Shown piece after piece: positions 44,275 through 53,599 of a DNA stretch of 55,275 nucleotides. Source of the DNA: Clostridia bacterium (GTDB lineage Bacteria > Bacillota > Clostridia > Lachnospirales > Lachnospiraceae); contig CAJTEN010000032.1 in the NCBI GenBank assembly GCA_910575245.1, positions 1 to 55,275 of the forward strand. The letters are read 5' to 3'. The notes beneath the pieces are model-generated. The model had not been told where the DNA came from. It worked only from the letters and a program-made list of their open reading frames with translations, and ran no database searches. The position numbers and the translations under genes are program-made. The first letter of the stretch is position 1. Every line of letters begins with the position of its first letter.

Positions 44275-47124
44275 TCAAGGTGTCTCATCTGCTTTGACCT
44301 GCTCCACATATTTCCTTACTTCCTCGGAAGCTCCATCCAGCAGATAGTTTCTGCCGTTACCGTCCCTGCCGTGATCCCTCACCGGAGGCTCTATAAAGCT
44401 CTGCCGCAGTTCTTCGCTCACCGCCATCACTTCCTCCTGCAGTTCCCTGGCCGACACCCGGACTGCACCGGCGCCCATGATGATCAGCTGTTCCAGCCCG
44501 TCAGACGTAGCTACCCGGACATGATGCCTCCTGCCGATCTCATGGGTCACCTTCTCGATATACTGGTCTGCCGTCTCCGCTTCCTTCGTATACACTACAT
44601 CAATATTGTGATACCGCACGGCACTGCCCGGATTCCCTTTGACCTTGTAGGCGTCAAATACCAGAATAAGATGCATCTTCCGGTATCCCTGGAAATTACT
44701 CAGGATATCCATCAGCTTCCCCCGGGCGCTGTCCAGATTGGTCCGTGCCAGTTCCTTCAGGGAATCCCAGGCAAAGATGATATTGTAGCCGTCCACCAGG
44801 AGATATTCTTCCTGTGATGCCGAATCTGTTCTGCTGCCCGGTCCTGCATCAACTCCGGCAGTTTTCCTAACCTCATGCCCGGAAGGCCGTATGGTTCTCG
44901 CCCATCCCTGCTTCTTCCGCTCCCTGGTGCCATAGGTACGGTTCATGATCTCGTCTATCTCGTCCTGGCCGATTACGTCTGCCCGTGTGCCGGAACCGCT
45001 CCCACGCTCTCTGCGCAGATTCCCGTACCGCACGGCCTGTGGCTGGCTGGCGGATAATCCTTCTTCTGCATCCACGCTTCCCCAGAATCCTTCCGGATTC
45101 TGCTCTGTGCCATATCCCGTTTCGCCCTGGCTGTCATACCTTCCTGCGTGCAGAGTGCTTTCCAGATGCATGTATTCTTCCACCTGGTCCCAGGGTACCA
45201 CAAAACCCGCCCCGTGTGCGCAGAACACGGAACCACAGGGATTCTCCACATCATGCTCCGCCTCATAGCCGATTGCGGCAATCACTTCTTCCGTGTTATG
45301 GCACGGCGCATAGCCTTTCAGTTCCAGGTACAGCCTGCCTTTTCCGCCGGAATACGCTCTTACCTGTGCCTGATAACCCGCCATCTTTGAGACAGGAACC
45401 GTTCCCTTAAGAACCGCATACTCCCCTTCCGTCTCCGGCGCCTCGAATTTGCCCGCCCTGCCCTGCATATCGGTCATACCGCGCCCGATCAACTCCAGAG
45501 GCAGCTCCAGCCGGAACGCATAAACCGGTTCCAGCAATACACTCTGTGCCTTACAGAGTCCCTGCCTGACCGCCCGGTAAGTGGCCTGTCTGAAGTCACC
45601 GCCTTCCGTATGCTTCTTATGCGCCCTCCCCGCAGCCAGGATGATCCGCATATCCGTGATCGGTGCGCCGGTCAGCACGCCCGGATGCTCTCTCTCCTCA
45701 AGATGCGTCAGCACAAGCCGCTGCCAGTTCCGGTCCAGCTCATCCTCACTGCAGGCCGTATCTGTCTGCAGGCCGCTGCCGGGATCCCCCGGCTCCAGAA
45801 TCAGGTGTACCTCCGCGTAATGCCTGAGCGGTTCGAAATGCCCCACGCCCTCCACCCGGTCTATGATAGTCTCCTTGTAGACGATGCTGCCCTCCTCGAA
45901 GAAGACGTCTGTGCCGAATCTCTCCGCAATCAGATTGCGCAGGACTTCGATCTGTACCTCACCCATCAGCTGCGCATGGATCTCACCCACCTGCTCCTTC
46001 CATACCAGATGAAGCTGAGGTTCCTCTTCTTCAAGTTGACATAACTTATCATACATCTGGTGTACGTCGCACCCCTCCGGCAAGCCGACCCGATACGTCA
46101 TGACCGGCTCCGTCACCGGAACCACATCCCCCTGCTCAGTTCCCAGGCCCTGGCCGCAGAAGGTGCTGACAAGCCCTGTCAGCGCACACACCGTGCCTGC
46201 CGCCGCTTCCTGTACCACCGTATATTTACTGCCGGAATAGATACGGACCTGATCCACCTTCTCTTCCCGAACCGCATCCGGCCCGCTGTTCCTGCCTGTC
46301 ACGGAAAGTATTTGCTTGACGCGCAGTTCACCGCCTGTCACTTTCACGTAAGTCAGCCTGTTCCCCTGCGTATCCCTGGAAATCTTATAGACCCGCGCCC
46401 CGAAGTCCCTGCCGTATTCCGGCATTTGCGCATAGATATACAGCCCGTTTAACAGCCTGTCGATTCCCTCCACCCGCAGGGCAGAACCCGTGTAACAGGG
46501 AAAGAGCTTTCTATCCCGGATCAGTCCGGCAATCACCTGGTCCTCTATCGGCATTTCCGTCTCAAGATACTGCTCCAGAACCTCCTCGTCGCAGACTGCT
46601 ATCTCCTCATAAAAAGCCGCATCCTTCTCCCCGAACCTGACACAGCGCCCGTCCAGTTTGTCCTTTAACTGTATAAGCAGCCTGTCCGCATCGGCGCCCG
46701 GCTGATCCATCTTATTAAGAAAAAGAAACACCGGCACATGATACCTCTCCAACAGCTTCCACAGCGTCAGTACATGTCCCTGCACGCCGTCCGAGGCGCT
46801 TATTACAAGAATTGCATAGTCCAGAACCTGCAGAGTCCTCTCCATCTCTGCAGAGAAGTCCACGTGCCCCGGCGTATCCAGTAAAGTAATATCCATGTCT
46901 TTCCATCCAAGCTGTGCCTGTTTGGAAAAAATAGTGATGCCCCTGTCACGCTCCTGCTCATCCGTATCCAGAAAAGCATCTCTGTGGTCAACCCGTCCCA
47001 GCTTTCTGATCTGCCCGCTTGTATACAGAATACTTTCCGCCAGAGTCGTTTTCCCGGCGTCCACATGGGCCAGCAGACCGGCACATATATGTTTTTTTGT
47101 CTTTTGGGGTTCTTGCCCGCCCAT
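44275..47124 (-). CDS. Tet(M)/EF-G-like translational GTPase fused to a Rae1/YacP-like NYN nuclease
   Basis: Protein of 949 residues. Residues 1 to about 650 form a ribosomal-protection-type GTPase: G1 AHVDAGKTT, G2 RGITIF, G3 DTPGHVDF, G4 NKMD, then EF-G-like domains (LLNGLYIYAQMPEY, GEVQIEVLRNLIAERFG). After a flexible linker, residues about 773-912 match YacP/Rae1 of B. subtilis, a ribosome-associated mRNA endonuclease: LLVDGYNIIFAWDSL, LILVFDAYKVKGN, YTKEAETADQYIEK, ATSDGLEQLI and SARELQEEV. The aspartates of the NYN/PIN site are present. A tetracycline-resistance role is not implied. GGAAGGAGG lies 7 bases before the ATG. It is the first gene of the operon with the RNA helicase. Confidence 0.9.
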   Translation of the reverse strand: MGGQEPQKTKKHICAGLLAHVDAGKTTLAESILYTSGQIRKLGRVDHRDAFLDTDEQERDRGITIFSKQAQLGWKDMDITLLDTPGHVDFSAEMERTLQVLDYAILVISASDGVQGHVLTLWKLLERYHVPVFLFLNKMDQPGADADRLLIQLKDKLDGRCVRFGEKDAAFYEEIAVCDEEVLEQYLETEMPIEDQVIAGLIRDRKLFPCYTGSALRVEGIDRLLNGLYIYAQMPEYGRDFGARVYKISRDTQGNRLTYVKVTGGELRVKQILSVTGRNSGPDAVREEKVDQVRIYSGSKYTVVQEAAAGTVCALTGLVSTFCGQGLGTEQGDVVPVTEPVMTYRVGLPEGCDVHQMYDKLCQLEEEEPQLHLVWKEQVGEIHAQLMGEVQIEVLRNLIAERFGTDVFFEEGSIVYKETIIDRVEGVGHFEPLRHYAEVHLILEPGDPGSGLQTDTACSEDELDRNWQRLVLTHLEEREHPGVLTGAPITDMRIILAAGRAHKKHTEGGDFRQATYRAVRQGLCKAQSVLLEPVYAFRLELPLELIGRGMTDMQGRAGKFEAPETEGEYAVLKGTVPVSKMAGYQAQVRAYSGGKGRLYLELKGYAPCHNTEEVIAAIGYEAEHDVENPCGSVFCAHGAGFVVPWDQVEEYMHLESTLHAGRYDSQGETGYGTEQNPEGFWGSVDAEEGLSASQPQAVRYGNLRRERGSGSGTRADVIGQDEIDEIMNRTYGTRERKKQGWARTIRPSGHEVRKTAGVDAGPGSRTDSASQEEYLLVDGYNIIFAWDSLKELARTNLDSARGKLMDILSNFQGYRKMHLILVFDAYKVKGNPGSAVRYHNIDVVYTKEAETADQYIEKVTHEIGRRHHVRVATSDGLEQLIIMGAGAVRVSARELQEEVMAVSEELRQSFIEPPVRDHGRDGNGRNYLLDGASEEVRKYVEQVKADETP

Positions 47125-47212
47125 GAAAATGCCTCCTTCCGTAAAATATACTTTGTTAATAAAACTGACTCCTTCTCAATGTCAATTCGCAATAGGATTG
47201 TAACATCCATAA

Positions 47213-48219
47213 TTATTTTGTTTCCCAGTACCCGTATCGCCTGCCGCCTTTACGAACAATAAGACCTCTTTCAAGAAGCTTCTTCATTTTTCGTTTTATA
47301 GACGGAACCGATATTCCGAGATATACTGCCATTTCATTTTGCGTAATAGTTGGCTTTTCCTTCAACAAAGTAAGAATGTTTCCATCCAAAGTATCAGCTA
47401 AAGTATCAGCTTGATACTTTGAAATTTTAATTTCTGATACTTTAACGCTTTCAAGAGCACTGAATTTCACAGTAAGATCGTTCCCCAAAACCGTATACTC
47501 TGGTTCTGCTGTACCAAGTTCCCTACAGGCTTCACAAATTTTCTGGATACCACGTCCCCAGCTTTCTATATATCCGGCACGGTAAAATACATTCGCGATA
47601 GACGGATTGAATGGCTCTGATTTATGAGGCTTCATCAGCGTTTCTACTGTCCAGTCTTTGGGAAGGATGCAGTTATTACTAATGTACATTGCATCATCTT
47701 CAATCCGAATCTGGATTGGAATACTGGCTGCATAGTTGTTATGCCCCAAAGCATTGTAGATGGCCTCTCTCACACCTTCACGTGGAAATGGGTATGTCTC
47801 CACTCTCACGTCATGCTCATAGGTGATTGCAGCTTTTAAATATTTCGTGTAAATCAGGTCAATCACTCTTCCACCGTATCCTGATACAGCACCTTGAAGC
47901 AGTTGCTTTGTGCTACCGCTTCGATAGTGGTATTCACCATGATAATTGACCGGATAGGTACTGGAATTTACTTTGATTTCAATATAATCCAGACCATCTT
48001 TTGTACATCTATTGACATCAGCGATAATGCCAAGCACTGACTGGATTTGGTTTGGGATGTCATCCATCAGCTTCTTTACCTCTTTCACACCGACAGCTTT
48101 CCGTCATCGTCTATCCCAATATAGATCGTTCCACCTTGGGCGTTGGCAAAACCACATACCCATTTCAGATATTCCGTCCTCCATGACTCCTTATATTCGA
48201 TATTCTGACTTTCTGACAT
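47213..48219 (-). pseudogene. AlbA_2-domain regulator, broken by a frameshift
   Basis: The N-terminal 44 residues (MSESQNIEYKESWRTEYLKW, then GFANAQGGTIYIGIDDDGK) are read from the ATG at 48219, and form the start of an AlbA_2 domain. The frame is lost near 48098-48100, in a run of three A on the coding strand. One more base would restore GKAVGVKEVKKLMDDI and the remaining 280 residues, which form the RecG-like middle (EGVREAIYNALGHNNYA) and a winged-helix tail (TQNEMAVYLGISVPSIKRKM). Family members regulate accessory genes. The longest remaining frame runs 48088-47213. Sequencing error cannot be excluded. Confidence 0.8.
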
Positions 48220-48350
48220 TTCAATAACCTCCAGTCTGCTAGTTTACTAAAGGGCAAAAACTTCTCAAAAAAAATGCTTAGTCTGCACAAATCGAATCCT
48301 ATATATACCACTAATACATATTTGTTTGTCCATGGATTGAAGTGCCTTAT

Positions 48351-48668
48351 TCATTCTGGTCGCTTCAAATACCCTCCTCGAAACAGACGCTTTTTCATCG
48401 GAATATAAAGTCCGTGGGTATCTGTAATCAACGCATACGCTTTATACTCCTTTGTAAGAAGTGCTAAATCATCAAAAAAACGAGCCGCCATTTTCTCATT
48501 CTCTATGAAGAATTCCCCGGTGTCTATTAATATTTTTTCCAATCATGGGCACTTTTTATATTCTTCAAAGTTCTCGTGTCCCATGTCGGTTCCGGCACAA
48601 AAGATCTTCTCATATTTCTCAAGTATAACACAGGATGTGACAGGAGTCGAGACGTCACGCCCACAATA
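48351..48668 (-). pseudogene. Hypothetical gene interrupted by an in-frame TGA
   Basis: The frame from 48668 has CVILEKYEKIFCAGTDMGHE and NFEEYKKCP before a TGA at 48545-48543. It then continues in the same frame with LEKILIDTGEFFIENEKMAA and RFFDDLALLTKEYKAYALIT to 48351. The downstream part alone could start at a TTG at 48542. Both sides look like one protein, so the TGA is probably a recent mutation, for example from TGG. I do not recognise the family. No clear start codon is seen at its 5' end. Confidence 0.4.
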
Positions 48669-48691
48669 CTATAAACATTATTTCGTTATAT

Positions 48692-48722
48692 GTAACAGTT
48701 CAGCCTTCGGCCTCACTGTTAC
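48692..48722. repeat. Hairpin with GTAACAGT stem
   Basis: GTAACAGT (48692-48699) pairs with ACTGTTAC (48715-48722), with an inner GCC-TTC-GGC. It has no T-run on either strand. It lies in the gap 48669-48842, which shows no other recognisable content. Confidence 0.45.
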
Positions 48723-48842
48723 GGAATCTGCACACCCGTTACGCCAATCCTTTCGGAGTATGGATCCTCTTCGAAATATCCGCTCCGTCACCAAATAATC
48801 CCGAATGGCTGGATACACGCAACAGTGATAGTATATAAACGA

Positions 48843-49222
48843 TTAAAGCTTCTCCACCCAGGCCTGAAACTCTTCAAATTTATTAATATACGTCTGCACA
48901 ATCGTCTGGCAGTGTGTCTTCACGATTTCCCCGTCATAATCATGGGTCAATTGGTTACGAATCTCCAGCATCTGTATCCATTCGTCCCCTGAAATGCTTT
49001 CTTCAAAATCTCCCGGGGAGAGCCTGCCACAAAATCTATAATCGCATAGTGCTCGATCAGGATGTCCTTCATCGTCTTCCACGCCAGGTCGAACGTGATA
49101 CTGAACTTCACACCCGTCCCGCTTAAGACAAAGGAATCCTCCATATCCCTCTCCCTCGCTTCCGAAAAGCCTTCCAGTGAACGCTTATACGACTGAAATC
49201 TTTTCGTAAATTTTCTTTCCAT
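48843..49222 (-). pseudogene. HI0074-like nucleotidyltransferase partner, frameshifted
   Basis: From the ATG at 49222 the frame reads MERKFTKRFQSYKRSLEGFS, then VKFSITFDLAWKTMKDILIE and GSPREILKKAF. Near 49000 the frame is lost. The other frame continues ISGDEWIQMLEIRNQLTHDY and VQTYINKFEEFQAWVEKL. Together these make a complete HI0074/HepT-like four-helix protein, minus a few residues at the break. HI0074-like proteins pair with MNT nucleotidyltransferases in toxin-antitoxin-like modules. The upstream gene is such an enzyme. The break probably disables this partner. Confidence 0.75.
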
Positions 49223-49469
49223 ATTTTGCAATATCCTCCAACAGTTCCTTGTTCCTGCATGTATCAAGATTGACAACATCTATCTTATAAAGGGTCGGAA
49301 GGAATTCTAATTCTTCCTGCATAGTCCCGAAATCTTCTGCGCCGGAAACCGCAATATCAATATCGCTTCTCTCAAGCGCCGTACCCTTAGCCCGCGATCC
49401 AAACAAAACAATTCGGCTAACAGCATGTTTCTGGCATACTGCCACTATCATTTCCATGATTTCTTCCAT
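49185..49469 (-). CDS. MNT-type nucleotidyltransferase (HI0073-like)
   Basis: About 94 residues from the ATG at 49469 (MEEIMEMIVAVCQ). The polymerase-beta-like active site is VLFGSRAKGTALERSDIDIA, with the GSRAKG and D-x-D residues complete. Such minimal nucleotidyltransferases act with HEPN or HI0074 partners, and in the MntA-HepT system AMPylate the partner as antitoxin. The gene overlaps the start of its damaged partner. An upstream start at 49544 is possible, but the GGAGGAAT site favours the one given. Confidence 0.8.
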   Translation of the reverse strand: MEEIMEMIVAVCQKHAVSRIVLFGSRAKGTALERSDIDIAVSGAEDFGTMQEELEFLPTLYKIDVVNLDTCRNKELLEDIAKYGKKIYEKISVV

Positions 49470-49568
49470 ACGATTCCTCCTATAAATCCCCTTTCCTGTA
49501 TAAGTCGTGCCGGTCAATCCGTCCTTTAGCGCAAGTTCAGACAATCGCCCCTGTATATCACATTATGA

Positions 49569-49673
49569 TTATAGTTAACGACATTAGAAATTTCGTTTTC
49601 GGCCTTGCAGGAGCTACCGTATATGGCTCCTGCAAGAGACGGAAACAGAAATTTGTTATGTCGTTTACTATAA
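49569..49673. repeat. MITE-like palindrome
   Basis: The left arm (49569-49614), starting TTATAGTTAACGACATTAG, and the right arm (49626-49673), read in reverse TTATAGTAAACGACATAAC, are inverted copies with about 80 per cent identity. A CTTGCAGGAGC core in each arm surrounds a short loop. This is the structure of a miniature inverted-repeat element. The rest of the gap 49470-49933 holds the leader of the sigma factor gene. Confidence 0.65.
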
Positions 49674-49933
49674 GTATAACACATGAAATAAAGAAATAGA
49701 ATGCATCCCGGCTTTCATATTTTTGGTTTTATGTCGATCTTTTATTGTAAACAGGATAGTGTCTGCCCAGTGGCGGCGTGCCGGATATTCCCGCTCATAC
49801 TCCACCCTCAGGACAAAAAAATGAATCTGATGAGATTTTTTGCTGTTTTTTCTGTCTAATGTATGTAGGAGGAAAACAAAGGACGCTTTGAAAGAATCCT
49901 AATGAAACTGTGCGCACAGGAGGTACTGCTACC

Positions 49934-50455
49934 ATGCAGGATAATAAAACAGAATATTTAGTAAAAAAAGCCAAAAACCGGGAACCGGATGCCTTTTCGC
50001 AGCTTATGCTGCTTTATAAGAAAGATATGTACCGGGTTGCCTTGGCAATTCTTATGAATGATGAGGATACCGCAGATGCAATTCAGGATACCATACTAAC
50101 CTGTTGGGAAAAAATACATAGCCTGAGACAAACAGAATACTTTAAAACATGGATGACACGGATACTGATCAATAAGTGTTATGATATCCGCAAAAAACGG
50201 GTATCGACCATAAGTCTTGACGAATATGAAGAACCGGCACAGGAAGATAATTATAATCTTGAGTTGAAAGAAGCTTTATCCACATTAAATGAGAAATATC
50301 GTATCGTTTTGACTCTCTTTTATAGTGAAGGCTATCATATTGATGAAATTGCGAAAATATTGAAAATTCCCAAAAGTACGGTGCAGACAAGACTTCAGCG
50401 CGGAAGGGAGACACTCGCAAAAGACTATTACAAAGAGAATGGAAGGAGAAAATGA
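49934..50455 (+). CDS. ECF-type RNA polymerase sigma factor
   Basis: Protein of 173 residues. Region 2 is visible at YKKDMYRVALAILMNDEDTA and DAIQDTILTCWEKI, and region 4 as LNEKYRIVLTLFYSEGYHID, EIAKILKIPKSTVQTRLQRG. This is the layout of SigV/RpoE-like sigma factors, which switch on genes under envelope stress. The ATG at 49934 has AGGAGG about 10 bases upstream; an in-frame GTG at 49910 is less likely. The next gene starts 1 base after it and encodes the probable anti-sigma factor. Confidence 0.92.
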   Translation: MQDNKTEYLVKKAKNREPDAFSQLMLLYKKDMYRVALAILMNDEDTADAIQDTILTCWEKIHSLRQTEYFKTWMTRILINKCYDIRKKRVSTISLDEYEEPAQEDNYNLELKEALSTLNEKYRIVLTLFYSEGYHIDEIAKILKIPKSTVQTRLQRGRETLAKDYYKENGRRK

Positions 50456-50456
50456 T

Positions 50457-51434
50457 ATGAAAAAAAATGAGGGAAACATTTTTTTTAAAGACATAGAAAT
50501 GCCAGGAATAGTAGAAGACAAAATAGAAGAGGCATTATTTAAAATCAAAATGGAGGAAACGGATGATATGAGAAAAAAAGAAAACACGGAAATAAAGAGG
50601 AACTATAAAACCAGAAAATTTTTTAAGCCGCTGCTTGCAATAGCCGCCTGTTTCATACTAATCGTAGTCGGTTCTTTTAGCAGAAATTTCGGCAGTAAGA
50701 ACCCGAATTTATCCCTGACAAATAATGATGATGAATCCGATCTGCAGAAAGATGAAAAAATCAAGGCACCATTTCCTGATTTCTCCATTACGGCTTACGC
50801 GGCAGAACTTGACATAGCCGAGCCAGGGGATGGAAACATTATTTTTGCCGATGCCGGTATAGGTGATAATGGATACACAGGGATCATGTTTCATATACAG
50901 GGCAGTGGAATCTCTAACGTTGACATTGCAATAGATAAGGGCGAATTGTATTCAGCAAGAATTGACAATACCACAGAGGAAGCATTACGCGATTGGATGG
51001 CACAGGGAATGCCGGATATGGACGGTGATCCCGATACATACACCATTGTTGAAGCACTTATCCCACAACAGCAAGAAGAAAATCCTGATATTCAAACTGT
51101 AAGGACGTACCATTGTACAAGACGCGGAACAAATATCACGGAGGAATATGACAGCGAGAAATATTATGGTTTTTACATTCCGGATCATGTAATGTCAGCA
51201 ATGGATTCTGAAATGGATTTAGCCGTCGCCGCCCATAAAATGCTGGATCTATTCGATGGCGCTGTGCTTACCGCTACAATTACTTTTACGGACGGAAGCA
51301 ATTTTACAAAGGAATATGAATTATCAACAGCAAAGCTTATTCAGGATGAAAACGGTACAGTGACACAGGAAGAATGGACAGGAGGCGATGAAGGAGCTTT
51401 TGTTTATGGAATTGTTGCCAGAGAAAAAAAATAA
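50457..51434 (+). CDS. Anti-sigma-like membrane protein
   Basis: Protein of 325 residues with a cytoplasmic N-terminus of about 60 residues (NIFFKDIEMPGIVEDKIEEA), one membrane segment (FFKPLLAIAACFILIVVG) and a large outside domain. This layout, directly after an ECF sigma gene, is that of a transmembrane anti-sigma factor that would bind the sigma factor and release it on a signal. The family is unclear, so the role rests on context. The ATG at 50457 has AAGGAG 9 bases upstream; an ATG at 50439 lies inside the sigma gene. Confidence 0.8.
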   Translation: MKKNEGNIFFKDIEMPGIVEDKIEEALFKIKMEETDDMRKKENTEIKRNYKTRKFFKPLLAIAACFILIVVGSFSRNFGSKNPNLSLTNNDDESDLQKDEKIKAPFPDFSITAYAAELDIAEPGDGNIIFADAGIGDNGYTGIMFHIQGSGISNVDIAIDKGELYSARIDNTTEEALRDWMAQGMPDMDGDPDTYTIVEALIPQQQEENPDIQTVRTYHCTRRGTNITEEYDSEKYYGFYIPDHVMSAMDSEMDLAVAAHKMLDLFDGAVLTATITFTDGSNFTKEYELSTAKLIQDENGTVTQEEWTGGDEGAFVYGIVAREKK

Positions 51435-51451
51435 GAGCCGGAGTGAGAAAA

Positions 51452-51474
51452 GGGCGGCAGATCATAAGCCGCCC
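51452..51474 (+). terminator. Terminator-like hairpin after the sigma/anti-sigma genes
   Basis: GGGCGGC (51452-51458) pairs with GCCGCCC (51468-51474), followed by GATTAT. It lies between convergent genes. The T-run is short, so strength is uncertain. Confidence 0.5.
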
Positions 51475-51524
51475 GATTATCCGTTCTTTCCCGGAACTGT
51501 CCGAGTGTGCGAATTGCACACTAT

Positions 51525-52886
51525 TTAGAACTTCACAGATGCCTGATAGGATTCAGACGGAAGGAACGGTTTTCCCTGCGTCTGTTTTAACGTTATGACC
51601 GTATGGAAAGTACCCGAACCACTATCATAATACATTTGTAAATTCCCACGATATTGTTTCACAACTTTTTGAATACTTTTGATTCCGAATCCATGTCTGG
51701 CTTTGTTTGCTTTATGGGATACAGGAAGTCCGTCCTTATCATATAGAGGAGCGTTTTGGCAGGAATTTATCATCACAATAACGGCAAAGGATGATTTGTC
51801 CTTTTTCCGTACTGTAAGTTCAATAAAGGAACCTGGGATATTTTCTGCCGATTCTATTGCATTATCCAATAAGTTACAGAATAATGAGGTTAGATCATGC
51901 TGGCAGATAGTCTGGATGGCGCCGCTTCTGATATCAGCATGGAAAAAAATATTTTTATGGCCACATAGCCGTTGATAACGACAGAGAATTGCATTCAACA
52001 TTTCGTTATCGCAGATTTTGAATGCTTCTTTCAGATCAGAAGCTTCTATGAGCTGACGGATATAAGAATTTATTTTCTCCCGGTCACCTTTTTCATTCAA
52101 CAGTTTAATGGATTGAAGATGTTTATTTATGTCATGGATCAGAATACTTTGATTTTCACTTTGTGATAAAAGCATCTCGTAATACTCAGCGGAATAGGCC
52201 TCTTTCTGGAGTAGTAATTGCAGTTCGGTGAATTCCCGGCTTTTTCTTTGATTATACTGGCTGAATGCAAATACAAACAGATTTGTCATAATAGGAAAAA
52301 CAGAACACATTGTTACCATAAAATCAACCGGAGGTGCAAAAGTTGAAGTTTCGCCAAAGATGAGGAAGGTAAGCATAATAAAAACAGATGAAACAGGGAT
52401 TGACATTAAAAGAAGTTCGGAGTGACCGTACCGTTCCTGATCTGTCTTTTTTATTTTGAAAAAATAAACGAATAAGTAAATGACCACAAAATAGAGAATA
52501 GTGCTGAAAGCTTCATAAAAAACCAGTCCCTTATCTGATTCCAAAGGGAAATGCGGGAAGAAGTTTGCTATAATTCTGAGGACGGTAAATTCAGATATCC
52601 CCCTGGTTGTTGTAAGTATGGCAGAATGGAAGAATGCTGATAACAGCTTGAGTTGAAACAGTGTATACAGAATGGCTGCGTTAAGCACAAAAAAGCTGAT
52701 GATATTGATACCTGCCTGTCCGGGCAGGGAAAGAAGAAACAATATTGTATAAGAAATGCCTACGGACGCCAGCCTGATTTTATCGCTGCAGGAAGGAATA
52801 AAAAGACTGGACGTGTATTGCCATAATATAGCGACTTCTGTAAAGAGACTGAAAAGACTAAAAAAAAGCAGTATGGTACGTTCCAT
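51525..52886 (-). CDS. GHKL sensor histidine kinase (AgrC-like)
   Basis: Protein of 453 residues. About six hydrophobic segments fill the first 200 residues. The phospho-acceptor histidine lies in ILIHDINKHLQSIKLL, and the GHKL ATPase domain has FCNLLDNAIESAE and HGFGIKSIQKVVKQYRG. This is the pattern of peptide-pheromone kinases such as AgrC. The ATG at 52886 has an AGGTGA upstream; a GTG at 52895 that overlaps the regulator stop is also possible. Its partner is the LytTR regulator directly upstream. Confidence 0.9.
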   Translation of the reverse strand: MERTILLFFSLFSLFTEVAILWQYTSSLFIPSCSDKIRLASVGISYTILFLLSLPGQAGINIISFFVLNAAILYTLFQLKLLSAFFHSAILTTTRGISEFTVLRIIANFFPHFPLESDKGLVFYEAFSTILYFVVIYLFVYFFKIKKTDQERYGHSELLLMSIPVSSVFIMLTFLIFGETSTFAPPVDFMVTMCSVFPIMTNLFVFAFSQYNQRKSREFTELQLLLQKEAYSAEYYEMLLSQSENQSILIHDINKHLQSIKLLNEKGDREKINSYIRQLIEASDLKEAFKICDNEMLNAILCRYQRLCGHKNIFFHADIRSGAIQTICQHDLTSLFCNLLDNAIESAENIPGSFIELTVRKKDKSSFAVIVMINSCQNAPLYDKDGLPVSHKANKARHGFGIKSIQKVVKQYRGNLQMYYDSGSGTFHTVITLKQTQGKPFLPSESYQASVKF

Positions 52887-52891
52887 CGATC

Positions 52892-53599
52892 TCACCTCAT
52901 ACTTTCCAAATATAGAAGATAAGCATTTTTAAAGGCACTGTATTTTCTGCGCGTCAGGTAAGCGGTAATTTGCTGATCTGATAAATGTATGGTGGAATGA
53001 TCGAAGTCCGCTACATGTTCGAAATTAATGATAAAACTCCGGTGTGTCTGAAAGAAGCTGTTTTTAGGGAGTTGTTTCAGCCAGTACTCCATAGTATGAA
53101 TCGAGTTGAAATCCTGCCGGGTAGTATGTACGGTCACTTTGCGTCCCTGCGCCTCTATGGCGATAATTTGTGAGGCAGGAACCGAATAGACTCCCTGCTT
53201 AGTTTCAACAGGGATTCTGGCAGTGATGGAATTGTAATAAACCATGGCCTCCTTCATATTGCGAAAAAGACGCTGTTTGTCCAGAGGCTTGGAAAGATAG
53301 CGGAACACATCAAAGCGCATTGCCTCATCTAAATATTTGGAATAAGATGTAACAACAAAAATTATGACGTTTTTGTTTGCCCTTTTTAATTCATTTCCTA
53401 CATAAATCCCATTCACATCAGGCATCTCGATATCCAGAAAAACAATATCCTTTTCTTCCTGATCCGCCAATAAAGCTTCACCACAGGTAAAGGAAACCAA
53501 CCGGGGACATTTTAAATGGCACGATTCAAAATAGGATGCAATATATTTCTGTAATTGTTCAATGATCAGTGTGTCATCATCACAAATTAGAATACGCAT
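52892..53599 (-). CDS. LytTR-family response regulator (AgrA-like)
   Basis: Protein of 235 residues. The receiver domain has ILICDDDTLIIEQL, IVFLDIEMPDVNG (phospho-acceptor D) and YLSKPLDKQRL. The LytTR DNA-binding domain shows IPVETKQGVYSVPASQIIAI, HTMEYWLKQLPKNSFFQTHR and FIINFEHV. It would be phosphorylated by the adjacent kinase and bind direct repeats, possibly those at 53791-53810 in front of the divergent membrane-protein gene. The first in-frame ATG is at 53599. Confidence 0.92.
   Translation of the reverse strand: MRILICDDDTLIIEQLQKYIASYFESCHLKCPRLVSFTCGEALLADQEEKDIVFLDIEMPDVNGIYVGNELKRANKNVIIFVVTSYSKYLDEAMRFDVFRYLSKPLDKQRLFRNMKEAMVYYNSITARIPVETKQGVYSVPASQIIAIEAQGRKVTVHTTRQDFNSIHTMEYWLKQLPKNSFFQTHRSFIINFEHVADFDHSTIHLSDQQITAYLTRRKYSAFKNAYLLYLESMR

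Noticed and set aside
44275..47124. A tetracycline-resistance gene
   Set aside because: The GTPase part is Tet(M)-like, but the NYN fusion, chromosomal operon and lack of mobile-element context do not support calling it a resistance gene.
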